Positions 60,920 to 64,000 of a DNA stretch of 64,000 bases are shown here, piece after piece. The DNA is from Elephas maximus indicus. Its lineage: Eukaryota; Chordata; Mammalia; Proboscidea; Elephantidae. Within the stretch, counting starts at the first letter, position 1. Each line of letters opens with the position of its first letter. The notes under the pieces were generated by a model that ran no database searches, was not told the DNA's origin, and was given only the letters and a program-made list of their open reading frames with translations. The DNA is taken from contig NC_064831.1 in the NCBI RefSeq assembly GCF_024166365.1, forward strand, positions 32,866,768 to 32,930,767, written 5' to 3'. Made by a program: the position numbers and the translations under genes.

Positions 60920-62041
60920 AGTAACTTAGAGGAACAAAAAAGACATGAGACATAGAAAACAAAAAGTAAACCCAACTATATCAATAAACAGCATTAAATG
61001 TAAATGGATTAAACAATCAAATAAAAAAACAGAGATTGTCTGGATAAAAACAATGTCCAACTCTATGCCGTCTACAGGAGACATGTTTTAGAGACAAAGA
61101 TACAAACAGATTAAAAGTAAAAGTATGGAAAAAGATATTTTGTGAAATACCAACCACAAGAAAGTCTATCATACAAAATAGACTTTAATACAAAAAATGT
61201 TGCCAGGGACAAAGAAGACTATTTTATAATGATAAAAGGGACATTCCCTGTTATATCAGGGAGTTATAACAATTACAGTAAAACCTGTGACAGCCAGAAC
61301 TCGACAGGGCTGCCTTGTTTTTCCAGGTCTCGCAAGTTTTTTGCCTTTGACAGGGTGCAGCCTTACCACCTTTCTATTGCTCAGTTTTGTGGAAAATATT
61401 TTTATTTTCTTTCTCTGACGGGTTTCTGCCTTACACAGTTTCTGGCCTTCTTGAGTTTTACTGTATAAACATATACACAACTAACAACGGAGCACCAAAA
61501 CATGAAGCAAAAACTGACAGATGTCAAGGGAGAAATAGACAATTCAAAAATAATAGTTGGATACTAAAATAACTCACTTTCAATAATAGATAGGAAAACT
61601 AGGCTGAAGATCAATAAGGAAATACAAGCTTTGAAGGATACTATAAACCAACTAGACCTAACATAACTATTGAATACTCCACCCAACAACAACAAGATAT
61701 GCATTCTTCTAAAGATAACATGGGACATTCTCAAGGATGTACTATATGCTAGGCCATAAAACAAATGAAAAAGAAATTCTAAAGGATAGAAATAACACAG
61801 TAGATGTTCTCAGACAACAATGGACTGAAATAAGAAATCATAACCAAGAAATTTGGGAAGCTCACAATAACGTGGAAATTTAAACAACACACTCCTAAAT
61901 AATGGATCAAAGAAGAAACCATAAAGGAAATTAGAAAACACTTTGTGATGAAAAAAATGAAGACACAACCGTAACATACTAAAACTTATGGAATGTAGTT
62001 AAAGCAGTACTCAGAGAGAAATTTATAGCTGCAAATGTCTA
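60920..62041 (+). mobile_element. Old L1 ORF2 fragment (endonuclease part)
   Basis: 'cattaaatgtaaatggattaaac', 'tctatgccgtctacaggagac', 'cttgaatactccacccaacaac' and 'gttctcagacaacaatggac' follow L1 ORF2 order in an old subfamily. A small DNA transposon interrupts it at 61276-61463, and a Tigger inserts at its right end. Confidence 0.75.
61276..61463. mobile_element. Small TA-flanked DNA transposon (188 bp)
   Basis: It starts cagtaaaac and ends gttttactg, perfect 9-base inverted repeats, with TA on both sides (61274-61275, 61464-61465). Removing it rejoins L1 sequence ('aacaattataaacatatacac'). It is a mariner/Tigger-like non-autonomous element; the family was not named. Confidence 0.8.
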
Positions 62042-63647
62042 CAGGCATACCTTTGTTTTATTGCACTTCACTTTATTGCACTTTGCAAATATTGTTTTTT
62101 ACAAATTGAAGGTTTGTGGCAACCCTGTGTTGCGCAAGTCTATCGGCACCATTTTTCCAACAGCGTGTGCTCACTTCGTGTCTCTGTGTCACATTTTGGT
62201 AATTCTCAGAGTATTTCAAACTTTTTCATTATTATTATATCTGTTATGGTGATCTGTGATCAGTGACCTTTTGATGTTGCTATTGTAACTGTTTTGGGGC
62301 ACCACAAACTGCGTCCATATAAGATGGTGAACTTAATCTATAAATGTTGTGTGTGTTCTGACTGTTCCACCAACCAGCAGTTCCCCCATCTCTCTCACTC
62401 TCCTCGGGCCTCGCTATTCTCTGAGATCCAACAATATTGAAATTAGGCCAATTAATAACCCTACAGTAGCCTCTAAGTGTTCAAGTGAAAGGAAGAGTTT
62501 CATGTCTTTCATTTTAAATCAAAATTTGAAAATGATTAAACTTAGCCAGGAAGGCATGTCGAAAGCCGAGACAGGCCAAAAGCTAGGCCTCTTGTGCCAA
62601 ACAGCCAAGTTGTAAATGCAAAGAGGAAGTTCTTGAAGGAAATTAAAAGTGTTACTCTGGTGAACACACAAATGTTAAGAAAGCGAAAGAGAGTTATTGC
62701 TGATATGGAGAAAGTTTTAGTGGTCCAGACAGAAGATCAAACCAACATTGCCTTAAACCAAAGCCTAATTCAGAGCAAGGCCCTAACTGTCTTCACTTCT
62801 ATGAGGGCTGAGAGAGGCCAGGAAGCTGCAGAAGTTTGAAATTAACAAAGGATGTTTCATGGGGTTTAAGGAAAGGAGCCATCTGCATAACATAAAAGTG
62901 CAAGATGAAGCAGCCACTGCTGATGGAGAAGCCACAGCACGTGATCCAGAAGATCTGGCTAAGATAGTTGATGAAGGAGCCTACACGAAACAAGAGATGT
63001 TCAGTGCAGACGACACAGCCTTATACTGGAAGAAGGTGCCATCTAGGACTTTGATAGCTAGAGAGAAAAAGTCAATGCCTGCCTTCAAAACTTCAAAGGA
63101 CAAGCTGACTTGCTTTTTAGCGGCTAATGCATCTGGTGACTTTAAGTTGAAGCCAGTGCTCATTTACCATTCCAAAAATCCTAGGGCCCTTAAGAATTAC
63201 GCTAATCTACTCTGCCTGTGCCCTGTAAATGGAATAATGAAGCCTGGATGACAGCACATCTGTTTACAACATGGTTTACTGAATATTTTAAGTCCACTGT
63301 TGAGACCTACTGCTCAGAAAAAACAATTCCTTTCAAAATATTACTGCTTATTGACAATATACTTGGTCACCCAAGAGCTCTGATGGAGATGTACAAGGAG
63401 ATTAATGTTTTTTTCATGCTTGCTAACACAACATCTATTTTGCAGCCCATGAATCAAAGAGTAATTTTATTATTTAACGAATACATTTCATAAGGGTATA
63501 GCTGCCATAGGTAGTGATTCCTCTGATGGATTTTGGGCAAACTAAATCGAAAACTTCCTGGAAAAATTCACCATTCTAGATGCCATTAAGAACGTTCGTG
63601 ATTCATGCGAGGAGGCCAAAATATCAACATTAACAGGAGTTTGGACA
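62042..63647 (+). mobile_element. Tigger1-type (pogo) transposon, 3'-truncated
   Basis: Begins with the terminal 'caggcatacctttgttttattgcac' directly after a TA (62040-62041). It carries a broken pogo-family transposase and stops at about 63647 without a right terminal repeat. L1 sequence from further downstream in ORF2 follows, so a deletion removed the Tigger 3' end together with part of the L1. Confidence 0.9.
62500..63493 (+). pseudogene. Tigger transposase relic
   Basis: Pieces in three frames: the N-terminal helix-turn-helix region ('[19 protein letters not shown]', 62532 on), the middle (62859-63251, with '[18 protein letters not shown]' and '[28 protein letters not shown]'), and the part with the DDE-type Asp ('[12 protein letters not shown]', about 63339-63375). 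Several frameshifts and stops; not functional. The first catalytic Asp region 'ADDTALYW' persists. The last acidic residue would lie beyond the frame break. Confidence 0.88.
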
Positions 63648-64000
63648 AATTTCCAAAAAGACACAAACTACCAAAATGTAAACCTATAACAAGTAACGAG
63701 GTCAAATTAGTAATAAAAAAAAACTACCCACAAAGAAAAGCCCAGACCCAGATAGCTTCACTACCAAATTCTACCTGACTTTTAAAGAATTAATATTAAT
63801 TCTTCACGAACTCTTCCAAAAACACAAAGATAAAGGAACATATGTTAACTCATTCAATGAGGCTGGTATTACCCTGGTAACGGGCATAAAGATAGACATA
63901 TAGATCGTTGGAATAGAATTGAGAGTCTACAAATAAACCCATGTGTCTATGGTCAACTGATTTTCAACAAGGGTGGTAAGACATTCAAGGAGGGAAAGAA
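63648..64000 (+). mobile_element. Old L1 ORF2 pieces
   Basis: 63648-63880 reads as the segment before and at the start of the reverse transcriptase ('aagcccagacccagatagcttcac', 'cattcaatgaggctggtattaccctgg'). At about 63882 it jumps to the C-terminal region ('gaatagaattgagagtctacaaataaac'). This is an internally deleted old L1 that runs off the window. Confidence 0.7.

Noticed and set aside
62040-63493. Domesticated transposase gene
   Set aside because: The Tigger transposase is broken into three frames and is 3'-truncated, so it shows no sign of selection for coding.

Overview
The window is nuclear DNA of an afrotherian mammal, most probably an elephant or close relative. The evidence is about twenty copies of a tRNA-headed SINE of AfroSINE type. 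These end in the same short tail as RTE-type retrotransposons found in the same window. There are also long L1 elements, MaLR/ERVL-like LTRs, and MIR and Tigger relics shared with other placental mammals. There is no sign of prokaryotic, organellar or viral-genome organisation.

Only one cellular protein-coding gene can be supported: RPS3A (40S ribosomal protein eS1/S3a) on the minus strand at 26091-30459. It has six coding exons with consensus splice sites and phases that add up to an intact 264-residue protein. It also has a pyrimidine-rich 5' end inside a CpG island, an AATAAA signal, and two box C/D snoRNAs of the SNORD73 (U73) type in introns 3 and 4.

Left of RPS3A (1-26000), an old L1 3' UTR is split by a minus-strand ERVL-like provirus relic with a decayed dUTPase-like segment (678-4583). 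Then come an RTE 3' end (6027-6360), a nearly full-length but broken L1 (6585-14253), an antisense L1 3' UTR, an antisense older L1 split by an LTR, a sparse AT-rich stretch (18240-20400), an old L1 reverse-transcriptase fragment with two SINEs, and an ancient repeat split by a SINE and an LTR.

Right of RPS3A are a MIR and a quiet stretch (30990-32300). They are followed by an L1 whose 5' UTR is a degenerate tandem array (32640-33650) and whose body is interrupted by two LTRs. A second L1 copy (38211-41665), two neighbouring solo LTRs, further ancient repeats and a long minus-strand RTE element with an intact YADD motif (47193-49705) come next. The youngest-looking large insertion is an L1 at 50243-57254, bounded by direct repeats. 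It lost most of ORF1, carries a nested L1 3' UTR and has a changed catalytic residue. The right end holds an LTR-like segment, old L1 pieces, two small DNA transposons and a 3'-truncated Tigger1-type transposon.

No undescribed multi-gene system was found. The most informative signals are the snoRNA pair, the L1 5' UTR array, several insertions dated relative to each other by target-site duplications, and the shared RTE/SINE tails. Repeat names come from recognition of sequence patterns, not from a database search, and element ends are accurate to roughly 10-30 bases unless a target-site duplication is given.
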